Positions 23,862-32,166 of a stretch of 40,408 bases of DNA are shown piece after piece. How positions within the stretch are numbered: the stretch's first letter is position 1; each line of letters starts with the position of its first letter. The stretch is taken from positions 1 to 40,408 of the forward strand of contig JAITIK010000198.1 of assembly GCA_031279555.1 (NCBI GenBank). Direction: 5' to 3'. A model generated the notes under the pieces. It was not told the DNA's origin, did no database searches, and saw only the letters and a program-made list of their open reading frames with translations. Both the position numbers and the translations under genes were made by a program. Source of the DNA: Treponema sp. Lineage in GTDB: Bacteria > Spirochaetota > Spirochaetia > Treponematales > Breznakiellaceae.

Positions 23862-25340
23862 ATGGCTTATACCGATCTGCAACACTTCATTAACACGCTG
23901 GAACGTGAAGGAGAACTCAAACGCATCACGGCGGAGGTTGATCCCGCGCTGGAAATCAGCGGGATTGCAAACCGCGTTATGAAGGAAGGCGGTCCCGCCC
24001 TGCTCTTTGAACGGGTAAAGGGTTCCGGTTATCCTCTGCTCATCAATGCGATGGGGAGCGAACGCCGCATGGCGCTCGCGCTGGGCGCAAAGAGTCTTGA
24101 CGCAAAAGCAGCCGAAATCGAAGATCTCATAGCGTGGATATGGCAAACGGCGCGGAATTTTTCCAGCATTCCCGCCTTGATGAAAGCTCTGCCGGAAATC
24201 CTGCCCGAATTGCCGAATCTCGTGAAATCCGGTTTGAGTTTGCTTCCTAAAATAATCCGTCATCCGCTTTCCCAGGAAATCGTTGACGATGAGTCCGGTT
24301 TTGAAAGCCTGCCGGCGCTCAAATGCTGGCCTCTGGACGGCGGACGTTTTCTCACACTGCCCCTTGTCTGTACAGATGATCTGGAAACGTGTGTCCACAA
24401 TGTTGGCATGTACCGTATGCAGATTTATGACAACCGCACCGCCGGCATGCACTGGCATATCCATAAGGACGGGGCGCATTTCTTTGAAACATACCGGCGG
24501 CGCGGGCAAAGAATGCCGGTCGCCGTCGCCCTTGGTTGCGATCCTGCGGTAACGTACGCATCCACAGCGCCATTGCCGGAAGGCGTTTGGGAAATGCTTT
24601 TCGCCGGCTTTTTGCGGGGGAAACCTGCGGTGGTATGCAAGGCGACTTTGAGCGATTTGCTTGTGCCGGCGGACGCGGAATTCATCCTTGAAGGGTATGT
24701 CGATCCGAATGAAGTCCGTATGGAAGGTCCCTTCGGGGATCACACGGGTTTTTATTCTCTGGAAGACGAGTATCCGGTGTTTCACCTTGAGCGCATCACG
24801 CGGCGGAAAAACCCGGTGTATCCGGCTACCATCGTCGGTCGTCCGCCCAAAGAGGACTGCTGGATGGCGAAAGCCACCGAGCGCCTGTTTCTGCCTTTGC
24901 TCAGGCAGCTTTGCCCGGAAATCGTTGACATCAACATGCCGGTCGAAGGCGTCTTTCACAACTGCGTTATTGTTTCCATTAAGAAGCGTTTTCCCGGACA
25001 CGCCCGCAAGGTGATGCATTTTCTGTGGGGGATGGGGCAGATGATGTACGCAAAGCTCCTCGTTGTTGTAGACGCGCATGTGGATGTACAGGACTTGTCC
25101 GAGGTCGCGTGGCGCGCGTTCAACAACATTGACGCCCGCCGCGATCTTGTATTGAGCGATGGCCCCCTTGATGCGCTCGATCACTCTTCGCCTCTGCCCC
25201 GCTACGGTACGCGGCTCGGCGTTGACGCGACACGCAAGGGGCGGGACGAGGGACACAGCCGCCCGTGGCCGCCGGAGATCGCCATGGACGCGGATATTGA
25301 GGCTTTGATTGCCCGGCGCTGGAATGAATATGGACTGTAG
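23862..25340 (+). CDS. UbiD-family decarboxylase
   Basis: This family decarboxylates aromatic or polyprenylated acids using prenylated FMN. The 492 residues starting MAYTDLQHFINTLEREGELK contain the family blocks MQIYDNRTAGMHWHIHKDG, ALGCDPAVTYAST, EGPFGDHTGFYS and PATIVGRPPKEDCWM. The track start 35 codons upstream adds a tail foreign to the family. The ATG has no SD and sits 6 nt after an extended -10. The next gene is a UbiA prenyltransferase that overlaps its 3' end. This pairing is typical of ubiquinone synthesis or of the futalosine menaquinone route (MqnL/MqnP). No UbiX-type flavin prenyltransferase gene is in the window. Confidence 0.85.
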   Translation: MAYTDLQHFINTLEREGELKRITAEVDPALEISGIANRVMKEGGPALLFERVKGSGYPLLINAMGSERRMALALGAKSLDAKAAEIEDLIAWIWQTARNFSSIPALMKALPEILPELPNLVKSGLSLLPKIIRHPLSQEIVDDESGFESLPALKCWPLDGGRFLTLPLVCTDDLETCVHNVGMYRMQIYDNRTAGMHWHIHKDGAHFFETYRRRGQRMPVAVALGCDPAVTYASTAPLPEGVWEMLFAGFLRGKPAVVCKATLSDLLVPADAEFILEGYVDPNEVRMEGPFGDHTGFYSLEDEYPVFHLERITRRKNPVYPATIVGRPPKEDCWMAKATERLFLPLLRQLCPEIVDINMPVEGVFHNCVIVSIKKRFPGHARKVMHFLWGMGQMMYAKLLVVVDAHVDVQDLSEVAWRAFNNIDARRDLVLSDGPLDALDHSSPLPRYGTRLGVDATRKGRDEGHSRPWPPEIAMDADIEALIARRWNEYGL

Positions 25341-26229
25341 AATCAGGTTTTTTAAACTGTTGAAAACCGCGCGTCTCGTAGGCGAAGCCGTGATGTTCCG
25401 GCATACGCTGTTCTCTCTGCCTTTTGCGATAACGGCGATTTTGCTTGAGACCGATGGGCATCCCGATCCCAAGAAGGCGATCCTCATCCTGATTGCGGCT
25501 ACGGCGGGCAGAAACGCGGCGAACGCCCTCAATCGCGTGATTGACGCGGATATTGACAAAAAAAATGAACGTACCTCGAACAGGCGCATTCCCAGAGGGG
25601 AACTTTCAAAGAAAACGCTGCTCGTTTTTGCGTTCGTGTTATGCGTTGTTTTGGCAATTGCCGCGTGTATGCTGAATTGGCTCTGCGTCATACTCCTTCC
25701 GGCGGCGGCTTTTCTCATCGGCGGTTACTCGTTCTCAAAGCGTTTCACTTGGCTCTGCCACTACTGGCTTGGACTTGCGTGTTGTTGCTCGGTTATGGGG
25801 TCTTTTCTGGCGCTTACGGGGCATTTCGCTGTCCGTTACTTTGCGCTTGCGCTCGCCCACTGCCTCTGGGTCGCGGGATTCGACATCATTTACGCGCTAC
25901 AGGATATAGAATTCGACCGCATGGAACGCCTCCACTCAATTCCGGCGCGTTTCGGCGATAGGAACGCTCGCATCATCGCGGCGGCTTCCCATCTTGGAAG
26001 CGTCGCCGCCTTGTGTTTAGCGCCGGTATTTTGGCGTGTATCGGACGCCTATCTCACCGCCGTCGGAATTTCAGCGCTTCTTTTGGTTGCGGAACATATT
26101 ATCGCGCTTGGCAAGACAGGGTTGTTTCATATAAATAAGGAGCGGCGCATACGCATAGCGAGTTATTCCATCAACGAGATTGTACCGCTTGTCATCCTTC
26201 TTGGCGCGGCGATAGATATATACACCTGA
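25324..26229 (+). CDS. UbiA-family prenyltransferase
   Basis: This membrane enzyme transfers a polyprenyl chain to an aromatic acceptor. The product has about 301 residues and eight to nine hydrophobic helices. The two Mg-diphosphate motifs are present: NRVIDADIDKKNERT (N-x3-D-x3-D) and YALQDIEFDR. The start is uncertain: ATG 25324 or ATG 25330, both inside the end of ubiD, with only a weak GGA upstream. The overlap implies coupled translation and a shared pathway. The combination suggests 4-hydroxybenzoate-type or futalosine-type (MqnP) quinone assembly. The acceptor cannot be decided from sequence. Confidence 0.85.
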   Translation: MNMDCRIRFFKLLKTARLVGEAVMFRHTLFSLPFAITAILLETDGHPDPKKAILILIAATAGRNAANALNRVIDADIDKKNERTSNRRIPRGELSKKTLLVFAFVLCVVLAIAACMLNWLCVILLPAAAFLIGGYSFSKRFTWLCHYWLGLACCCSVMGSFLALTGHFAVRYFALALAHCLWVAGFDIIYALQDIEFDRMERLHSIPARFGDRNARIIAAASHLGSVAALCLAPVFWRVSDAYLTAVGISALLLVAEHIIALGKTGLFHINKERRIRIASYSINEIVPLVILLGAAIDIYT

Positions 26230-26262
26230 ACGGGCGCGAATGAATGCGGCGTATGCCCCGCG

Positions 26263-27078
26263 CTAAAAATTTGGAAATTGTTCTCGTTCAAGGGCGCTGC
26301 CTATCCAAATGTTTTCGCCTAGATAACTCTCTTTCCGCCCCTCTATGAGTATCTGAACTTTTTTCACTGTGGGAAATTCGGTCGCCGTCCATAGCACCTG
26401 GTTGATCTGCCCGGCGTAGCCGTCCTTGCCGTGCGTGTTGTAAAGAAATTCTTCGTTAAAGTTGACGTAGGCGATCCCTTGCTGAATGGCGACCGACAAT
26501 AGTTCCGTTCCTTCCGGAATGAGAGAGATGAGCCGTCTCTCTTCTTCGATTTTAGACAACCCGGCCAAAAGCGCCCGCAAGGTTGCGGCGAGGGGAGCAT
26601 CCGTGTCGGGCAACATGCGTTTCACCGCTATACGGTGAAGGTTGCCGTTTTGATCTATCGAAAGAAAATAAAGCGTTCTCGCCTGTTCATTCAGCGCTTC
26701 AGCAGGCGTTTCGCCAGTCGATTTGCCAAGCGTTTCAGCAGGCGTTTCGCCAGAATCGGGAACGGTGAGAGGCTGCATCACATCCGGCGCAAGCTGTTCA
26801 ATGGGAATGGGCGGCAATTCCAGCACAGGATTTTCAATGGCAGGATTCTGCGCCAGAGGCGGCGCAGACTGCATTTCGGACATAGCATCTTCTGTTTCAG
26901 CCGGAGCGGAGACAACCTGCTGTCTGAGAAAGCTCGGAAGGTTGATTCCCAAACTGTACAGATTGGAAAGAATCACCTTTCGATTGAAAACCAAAAGTAA
27001 AATCAGCGCAACGGCAAAAATCAGCCAAAAGACGACGCCCGGATGCCGCGCTAAAGATAATTTTTTTCGACTACGCAT
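26263..27078 (-). CDS. GerMN-domain membrane protein
   Basis: The 271-residue product starting MRSRKKLSLARH has a basic N-terminus, one membrane segment (about 16-33, VVFWLIFAVALILLLVF), a Pro/Glu-rich linker (about 58-135) with short direct repeats (GETPAE) and a C-terminal GerMN domain: RTLYFLSIDQNGNLHRIAVK, LIPEGTELLSVAIQQGIAYV and NFNEEF. GerMN domains occur in germination and many non-sporulating envelope proteins and probably bind ligands or wall. ATG 27078 is preferred over the TTG at 27099. A TTGACC-N17-TATCTT promoter ends 9 nt before it, leaving almost no leader. Confidence 0.75.
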   Translation of the reverse strand: MRSRKKLSLARHPGVVFWLIFAVALILLLVFNRKVILSNLYSLGINLPSFLRQQVVSAPAETEDAMSEMQSAPPLAQNPAIENPVLELPPIPIEQLAPDVMQPLTVPDSGETPAETLGKSTGETPAEALNEQARTLYFLSIDQNGNLHRIAVKRMLPDTDAPLAATLRALLAGLSKIEEERRLISLIPEGTELLSVAIQQGIAYVNFNEEFLYNTHGKDGYAGQINQVLWTATEFPTVKKVQILIEGRKESYLGENIWIGSALEREQFPNF

Positions 27079-27087
27079 ACCTTTTAT

Positions 27088-27116
27088 AAGATATACCAAA
27101 AAGATGATGCGGTCAA
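27088..27116 (-). promoter_or_regulatory. Promoter of the GerMN gene, near-leaderless
   Basis: Minus-strand TTGACC, 17-nt spacer, TATCTT, then 9 nt to ATG. The predicted leader is 0-3 nt. Confidence 0.45.
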
Positions 27117-27261
27117 GTTTTTTATTCGCAATGATGTCTAATATCGCGCCCTAAAAAGCGGCCATTTAGGGTGAATTTTTCTTGCTCGCCTCAATAAATT
27201 CACAGCGAATTTTCTAAAATAAAAATTTCTGGTAAAATTACTAATATAAAATTTTTTTTTG

Positions 27262-27270
27262 TGATATAAT
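27262..27270 (+). promoter_or_regulatory. Extended -10 promoter of the LysM lipoprotein gene
   Basis: TG-A-TATAAT in a very AT-rich stretch. Transcription from about 27277 leaves a leader of about 24 nt with a strong SD (GGAGG). Confidence 0.6.
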
Positions 27271-27300
27271 AAAATTGTTTTCTTGTAGTGGAGGAACATT

Positions 27301-29787
27301 ATGAAAGCACATCCTATACAGGTCGTTGCGCGGACGGCGGCCAGTGCCATCGCCTTGTCAGTCTGCATATCGCTTATAGCCGCGCTTTTATCCTGTAAGA
27401 GCGGTCCCGATGAGGCCGCGCAAGGCGCGTTGAAAGACGCTCAAGATAAAATGGAAACGGCGCGTAAACAAGCTATGGATTTTGGAGGAGATGTCTACGC
27501 CGCTGACGAGTGGAATGCCGCGGAAACGCTGTATACCGCCGCTAAAAATTTGCCGCTCGTTACCATGCAGGATTATCAGGCGGCAATCCCTCAATTCGAC
27601 GGCATTTTCAATAGTTACATGGATGTTTTTAATAAAGCCGCGCCCCGGTACGTTGAAGCGCGTAAAACCCTGATTGCATCCGTCCGTCAAGAGGCGGTTG
27701 ACGCGGGCGCGGAAACATACCTTGCGCGCGAACTGTCCGCCGTGGATGAACTGGATAAAAATTCTCTCACTCTGTATGCAAACGGCGATTATTACGGGTA
27801 TCAAGCCGCGTCATTTGAATCGGAAAAACGTTACGGACTTTTGAAGACGGAAGCCGCGGCGCTTTCCCTTAAAAATGAGATTATCGCCAATACATTCGAC
27901 CGTTTTGATCCGGATGCTCTTGACGCCGCCAACGAGGGACTTGCGGCGGCGGAAACGGCGTATGCGGCGAATGATCTGGACGCGGCGCAGGGCGCGGCGA
28001 ATGACGCGCTGGCAAAATACCAGCAGATTCTTGCCAATGGGTGGAAAAGTTACGCCGGCGAGCAACAGCCGCGCGCGGAAGCGGCGCGAGCAGACGCGGC
28101 GGCCGTTCATGCCGACATCGCCTTGAAAGACGATTTTGACGCGGCGGACGCGGCGTACAATCAGGGCGTCGCCGATTATGATGGGGAAAGCTATCAGGCG
28201 GCGGCGGATTCATTTGTCAAAGTTCAACCTATGTTCGCCGCGCTTGCCAAAACTGCGGGCGATCAGCAAAAAAACGCCGCAACTGCGTTGCAGGCGGCTC
28301 AAAAAGTGGTGTCCGCCAGTCAGAAGAAGGCGGATGCGCTTCCCGAAGCCGCCAACAACGAATTTCTGGTAAAGGCGAATGAACTGCTTGCGGCGGCTCA
28401 ATCAAGCCTTGACGAGGGCGACTATGCGGGGACGGTTGCGGCCGCTTCAGAAGCTCAGAAAAACGCCGGCCTTTCCGACGCCCATGTGGCCCAGCGACAG
28501 AAAATGAAAGCCGCAAATGATGCGCTTGCGGCGGCGAAGAAGCAGATGGACGGCGTGCCTCCCGACGTCCAGAAAAAATATGCGCCCTTGTACAACACAG
28601 CGACAGCGGCGTATGCGGACGCTCTCAACGCCCAAAAAGCGCAAAACTGGGATACCGTAGCGGCGGATGCGAAAAAAATCAACAACACGGTGGTCGCAAT
28701 AACCAAAGCGAAAGCCGCCGATGACGCGGCGGAAAAGAAAGCCTCGGACGCCGCCGCGGCCGCTCTTGCCGCGGCGAAAAAACGGCTTGACGGCGTAAGC
28801 GCGGACGCCCGGAAGCAGTTTGCGACTCAATGCGGCGCCGCGTCGTCCGCTTACAACGACGCGACGAAGGCGCAGACCGCGAAGGATTGGACTGCGGTGA
28901 ACGCAAACGTAGCGAAAGTAAACGACGCCCTTGATCAACTCGACAAAGCCGACGCCGCGGCCATTGCCGTTGCGGAAGCCCGGCGTAAAGCCGAAGAAGA
29001 GGCTGCCCGTGCTGCTGAAGAAACCGCGCGGCTCGCAGCCGAAACGCAGCAAGCCAACACCGCGACCGCCGCCCTTGCCGCAGCCAAAGGCCGCCTTGAT
29101 TGGGCGGCCGCCATTGGCGCCGCGGAGCAGTACCCTGAGCCTTATGGACAAGCCGCAGCCGCTTACAATGACGGCGAAGCGGCGCTTGCCGCTCAAGAGT
29201 GGGATAAGGCGTCAACAGATGCGCGGACGATTGTAACTCTAGTTGACGGTATCGAGGCGCAGAAAAGCGGCGAGGCGGCTGAAGCCATGTCCATAGCAAA
29301 AGAACGCCTCGACTGGGCTGAGGGCGTCAATGCTGAGGAGAATTACCCGGATAATTTCGCCCAGGCGACCAGCAGTCACGCAGCCGGCGTTGACGCGCTT
29401 GCGGCAAAAGATTGGAACGGGGCTATTATCGCGGCGGACGGCGTTATGACCGCTCTCGCATCGGTTTCCGTACAGCAAAAACCATCGCCGCTTCCCGCCC
29501 AGTACACGGTGCAATCATGGGAAGCCACCCGCGATTGTCTTTGGAATATAGCCGGTTATCCGTGGGTTTACAACGATCCCTCCCAATGGAGACGGCTCTA
29601 CGAAGCGAATCGTGACAAATTGCCGAATCCCAATAACTCAGACCGCATTGAAAGTGGTACGGTGTTAGACATTCCAAGCATTTCCGGAGAAGTTCGTGAA
29701 GGCATGTGGGAGGAAGGCAAGGTGTACGAGCCGCTCGCACGGAATAACAGAAGTTCTATAAGAGGCTCCGATGGCATTTTGGTTTAG
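27301..29787 (+). CDS. Large Ala-rich repeat lipoprotein with C-terminal LysM-like domain
   Basis: The protein has 828 residues. The ATG has GGAGG 6 nt upstream. The signal ends in a lipobox-like ALLSC (Cys about 32). The body is helical and very rich in Ala, Asp and Lys. Four tandem units of about 65 residues are clear in the second half, each starting with a form of ALAAAKKRLDG or AKERLDWAEG and containing a (D/E)W-x-(A/T) turn, such as QNWDTV, KDWTAV, QEWDKA and KDWNGA. Degenerate TPR-like units precede them. The last 100 residues (YTVQSWEATRDCLWNIAGYP) form a LysM-like module with an inserted Trp-rich loop. A likely role is a periplasmic spacer joining membrane and peptidoglycan. That role is inferred. 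Confidence 0.75.
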   Translation: MKAHPIQVVARTAASAIALSVCISLIAALLSCKSGPDEAAQGALKDAQDKMETARKQAMDFGGDVYAADEWNAAETLYTAAKNLPLVTMQDYQAAIPQFDGIFNSYMDVFNKAAPRYVEARKTLIASVRQEAVDAGAETYLARELSAVDELDKNSLTLYANGDYYGYQAASFESEKRYGLLKTEAAALSLKNEIIANTFDRFDPDALDAANEGLAAAETAYAANDLDAAQGAANDALAKYQQILANGWKSYAGEQQPRAEAARADAAAVHADIALKDDFDAADAAYNQGVADYDGESYQAAADSFVKVQPMFAALAKTAGDQQKNAATALQAAQKVVSASQKKADALPEAANNEFLVKANELLAAAQSSLDEGDYAGTVAAASEAQKNAGLSDAHVAQRQKMKAANDALAAAKKQMDGVPPDVQKKYAPLYNTATAAYADALNAQKAQNWDTVAADAKKINNTVVAITKAKAADDAAEKKASDAAAAALAAAKKRLDGVSADARKQFATQCGAASSAYNDATKAQTAKDWTAVNANVAKVNDALDQLDKADAAAIAVAEARRKAEEEAARAAEETARLAAETQQANTATAALAAAKGRLDWAAAIGAAEQYPEPYGQAAAAYNDGEAALAAQEWDKASTDARTIVTLVDGIEAQKSGEAAEAMSIAKERLDWAEGVNAEENYPDNFAQATSSHAAGVDALAAKDWNGAIIAADGVMTALASVSVQQKPSPLPAQYTVQSWEATRDCLWNIAGYPWVYNDPSQWRRLYEANRDKLPNPNNSDRIESGTVLDIPSISGEVREGMWEEGKVYEPLARNNRSSIRGSDGILV

Positions 29788-29792
29788 AAGAG

Positions 29793-29834
29793 AACCTCTG
29801 ACAACTAGTTTTAGATTCGTTGTCAGAGGTTTTT
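29793..29834 (+). terminator. Rho-independent terminator of the LysM lipoprotein gene
   Basis: A 13-bp perfect stem (AACCTCTGACAAC / GTTGTCAGAGGTT) with a 13-nt loop and a following TTTTT run, starting 6 nt after the stop codon. Confidence 0.8.
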
Positions 29835-29839
29835 ACTCT

Positions 29840-29876
29840 GGAACTTCTGGCGACTCAATGAGTTTCCAGCGGTTCC
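29840..29876. repeat. GGAACC palindrome, copy 2 (degenerate)
   Basis: GGAACTTCTGGCGACTCA pairs with TGAGTTTCCAGCGGTTCC at 14 of 18 positions. The right arm is almost the same as that of the 15239-15277 palindrome (GAGTTTCCAG-GGTTCC). It lies directly behind a separate terminator. Confidence 0.55.
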
Positions 29877-29901
29877 TTGAATTGAGATTTATAAGAGGAA
29901 C

Positions 29902-30033
29902 ATGCTGAACAACAAACCAACGCCAGTCGTTTGTACTGCCTGTTGCGGCGGATCCGATAAAAGCAGGCGGAAGACTGCGCCGACGCTCAATAAGACGCTG
30001 AAAGGACGGTATCATGTACGCCGGCAGGGTTGA
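29902..30033 (+). CDS. Possible 43-aa cysteine-containing leader ORF before queD
   Basis: An ATG behind AGAGGA opens a 43-codon frame beginning MLNNKPTPVVCTACCGGSDK and ending in a basic tail. It overlaps the queD start by 20 bp, and the queD SD lies inside it. The C-x2-C-C cluster could bind metal. Translation of this ORF could couple to queD expression. No known family was recognised, and it is too short to appear in the ORF track. It may be chance. Confidence 0.3.
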   Translation: MLNNKPTPVVCTACCGGSDKSRRKTAPTLNKTLKGRYHVRRQG

Positions 30034-30388
30034 AGCGGACTTTGCCGCAGCGCACTTTCTTTCTCACTATCACGGCAAATGCGAGAACTTGCATGGTCAT
30101 AATTACCGCGTCCGGCTCTATATACGCGGCGATACGCTTGACTGTGGCGGCATGCTGGCCGATTTTGCAACGCTGAAACAATGCCTTAAAGCGGCGCTCG
30201 ATCCGCTTGATCATACAAACCTCAACGATATGGAGATTTTTATGCGAAATCCGAGCGCTGAACGCATAGCCCGCTATATTTTTGAGCAGGTTGAAAAGGC
30301 ATTGCCCACTTACGACATAAAACCTGAATTGTTGCATGCGGTGGAAGTGTTTGAAACGCCAGTGAATATGGCGCGGTATGAGCGGTGA
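30014..30388 (+). CDS. queD: 6-carboxy-5,6,7,8-tetrahydropterin synthase
   Basis: It converts dihydroneopterin triphosphate to 6-carboxytetrahydropterin in the queuosine/preQ0 pathway. The 124 residues contain the zinc ligands His14 (AAHFL), His27 and His29 (LHGHNY), the catalytic Cys23 (HGKCENLHGH) and the DHTNLND motif with its His. The C-terminal E-V-F-E-T-P block supplies the substrate-binding Glu. The start has AAAGGA 7 nt upstream. The C-x3-H-x-H spacing fits QueD rather than eukaryotic-type 6-pyruvoyl synthase. No other queuosine gene or clear preQ1 riboswitch is seen nearby. Confidence 0.88.
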   Translation: MYAGRVEADFAAAHFLSHYHGKCENLHGHNYRVRLYIRGDTLDCGGMLADFATLKQCLKAALDPLDHTNLNDMEIFMRNPSAERIARYIFEQVEKALPTYDIKPELLHAVEVFETPVNMARYER

Positions 30389-30494
30389 TCACGAATCCCA
30401 CGAACAAGGCGCAATGAAGGTTGCTCCGCTCCGTTCGTATGGTTCGCGTTTAGAGCGGAACGGCGGGGCAACGTAAGATTGTTGTCTGAGATTT

Positions 30495-30545
30495 AGGAAC
30501 CGCGCAAAAATAAAATGTGGAGCATGTTATTTCCGCACGGTTCCT
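30495..30545. terminator. Long palindrome between convergent queD and metF
   Basis: AGGAACCG pairs with CGGTTCCT, and inside it AAATAAAATG pairs with CATGTTATTT with few mismatches, giving one long imperfect hairpin of 51 nt. The outer arms belong to the GGAACC palindrome group. It lies 25 nt before the metF stop and 107 nt after the queD stop, so it can terminate both. Confidence 0.55.
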
Positions 30546-30569
30546 TAGTCAAATAGCGTCCGCTGATCG

Positions 30570-31325
30570 TCACGCTTCTTCGCCGAACAGACCCGCAAGA
30601 TATGCCGGTACATCGACCTTGATAGGCATAAGGTACAGGTTAAACCCCCGTTCTTTGCAGAAATTAATCATCTGCTTGCCGAAACGTACATTCCACTCCA
30701 TAGCCGGTTCAAAACTATTGGGAAACACCGCGCGGTTGCGCTTTTCCCAATAGTTGCGGCTCTGCGGCAAGACAACCGGAGAGACGCCCCAAAACACTTC
30801 TTTGCCTTCAAGATATTCAGCGTATATTTCAAGAAGCCTGAGATCAAAGAAAGGCTGACTCATAAATCCTATGGCGCCGGCGTCTTCTTTTTCCCTCAGA
30901 TAGTCAAACTCATATCTGATATTCGACCGGTACGGATCAAATGCGGCGTAAATCCTCGTCTCCGGCAATTCTTTCTTGAGTTTCTTGATAAACGGGACGG
31001 TTTTCGTGGGATAGATTTTGTGAGAAGCCGCTTTTTCAGGCGGATCCCCCGCGATGACAAGAATGGTTGATATGTTGTTTGAGCGGAAAAATCCGGCGAG
31101 CGGAAAGGGCGTTTCCATATCAAAGTCTATAGCCCTGATATGAGGAATAAAGATTTTGTCTGGCAGTTCTGCGGCAAGACTAGCGCTCGCATCCCATGAA
31201 CGCAAGGGAAACCGAAGCAAATCTGGAATATTGACGCTATTTATAGAAGGGAAATTTCGTACAATCCCAAGTGTCTGAACGAGCGCTTCGGCGTTCCGGG
31301 GAACGGTTTCAAGAGATACCAGCAT
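30570..31325 (-). CDS. metF: Methylenetetrahydrofolate reductase-family protein
   Basis: This flavoenzyme family reduces 5,10-methylene-THF to 5-methyl-THF for methionine synthesis or, in acetogens, for the Wood-Ljungdahl pathway. The 251 residues are shorter than E. coli MetF (about 296). Visible are the N-terminal SLETVPRN with the catalytic Glu, HIRAIDFD, the LVIAGDPPEKA block matching the Asp of the flavin site, and AIGFMSQPFFD (Gln and Phe near the folate). The ATG overlaps the thioesterase 3' end by 17 bp and has GAGG 4 nt upstream. Compared with E. coli, the short length raises the chance of a related reductase of another C1 route. Confidence 0.75.
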   Translation of the reverse strand: MLVSLETVPRNAEALVQTLGIVRNFPSINSVNIPDLLRFPLRSWDASASLAAELPDKIFIPHIRAIDFDMETPFPLAGFFRSNNISTILVIAGDPPEKAASHKIYPTKTVPFIKKLKKELPETRIYAAFDPYRSNIRYEFDYLREKEDAGAIGFMSQPFFDLRLLEIYAEYLEGKEVFWGVSPVVLPQSRNYWEKRNRAVFPNSFEPAMEWNVRFGKQMINFCKERGFNLYLMPIKVDVPAYLAGLFGEEA

Positions 31326-32091
31326 ACAGCCTCAACTCAGCGCGGAAGACCGTCGTCCCGCCGGCATTCTGCGGCGCGTTTTGGACATTTTTTTTCCTGC
31401 CCTCATAAGCAAAGCTGGCAAAGCCAGTGGAGCCTTGTTCGATAGGCGCTTTCCACAATTCAACCGTTTCATTCACCTTCGCTTCGCTTATGTAATTGAT
31501 GTCCAGCCTCATGCTGTCAGCCTTGACCAACATGTACGGATCCGTAACATCTTGAATCCACTGCACATAGCGTGCGTTGTTTACATGTCCGTTGTAATCA
31601 ATGTCCGAATAACAAGACGTTCGTTCCCCTGCAAGCGCCAGATTCTCCCGTGCGGCAAGGCTTACGATTTCGTTCAACGCATCACACCCGTCGTTTTTGG
31701 GCAACGTCTCCACGATAGGCTGGGGGCGCAGAGGGCGATGGGTCTCAATGTCAACGACCAGCCAGCCGCTCCGTCCCCGTACAAGGACATTGCCCGCCGC
31801 ATCCCGAATATCGTAGTCCCTTTTGGCGAAGAGCTTTTCCCAGCTTCGGGGCCAACTCCGTACTATTATTTTTTCACGGAATTTGGGGCGCTTTTCTATA
31901 AGCGCCCCGATCCGCGAAAGAATCCATGCCTGCCTACTCTGCGCCAAAGCCGCGCGTCCTACTCCCAACTCCTCCGCATGGTTAATTGCGGCTTCCTGAA
32001 AGTAGTCAAACGTTCTCGCCAGCGTAAGCCGGTCCGATGTGTCAATATCCCCGAAACCAACGGAGATTTCCTGCATGCCAATATCTGCCAT
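31309..32091 (-). CDS. Acyl-ACP thioesterase (FatA/FatB type)
   Basis: It hydrolyses acyl-ACP to end fatty-acid synthesis or release free acids. The 260-residue product starting MADIGMQEISV has two hotdog domains. The first contains LARTFDYFQEAAINHAEELG. The second has SDIDYNGHVNNARYVQW, which carries the catalytic Asn and His of the family, as in plant FatA. ATG 32091 is chosen because AGAGAGG lies 5 nt upstream. The track start 14 codons earlier has none. It is the middle gene of DUF5312-thioesterase-metF and overlaps metF. Confidence 0.85.
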   Translation of the reverse strand: MADIGMQEISVGFGDIDTSDRLTLARTFDYFQEAAINHAEELGVGRAALAQSRQAWILSRIGALIEKRPKFREKIIVRSWPRSWEKLFAKRDYDIRDAAGNVLVRGRSGWLVVDIETHRPLRPQPIVETLPKNDGCDALNEIVSLAARENLALAGERTSCYSDIDYNGHVNNARYVQWIQDVTDPYMLVKADSMRLDINYISEAKVNETVELWKAPIEQGSTGFASFAYEGRKKNVQNAPQNAGGTTVFRAELRLYAGIS

Positions 32092-32166
32092 AACAACCTC
32101 TCTAACATACGGTGAAAGCGCCGCCGCTGACACGTTCGGCGAACGTTGTCCGGCAAACGACGTTCG

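Noticed and set aside
23844-25718. 624-aa minus-strand ORF antisense to ubiD and part of ubiA
   Set aside because: The plus strand has clear UbiD and UbiA family motifs across the same bases. The antisense product has no recognisable domain and no SD, and long antisense ORFs are common opposite GC-rich third positions.
28447-29196. 249-aa minus-strand ORF inside the LysM lipoprotein gene
   Set aside because: It is the shadow of the repetitive Ala-rich coding sequence; its Arg/Gly-rich low-complexity product has no start signal.
29788-30013. preQ1 riboswitch before queD
   Set aside because: No matching pseudoknot-like pattern was found; the region is explained by a terminator, a palindrome and a small ORF.
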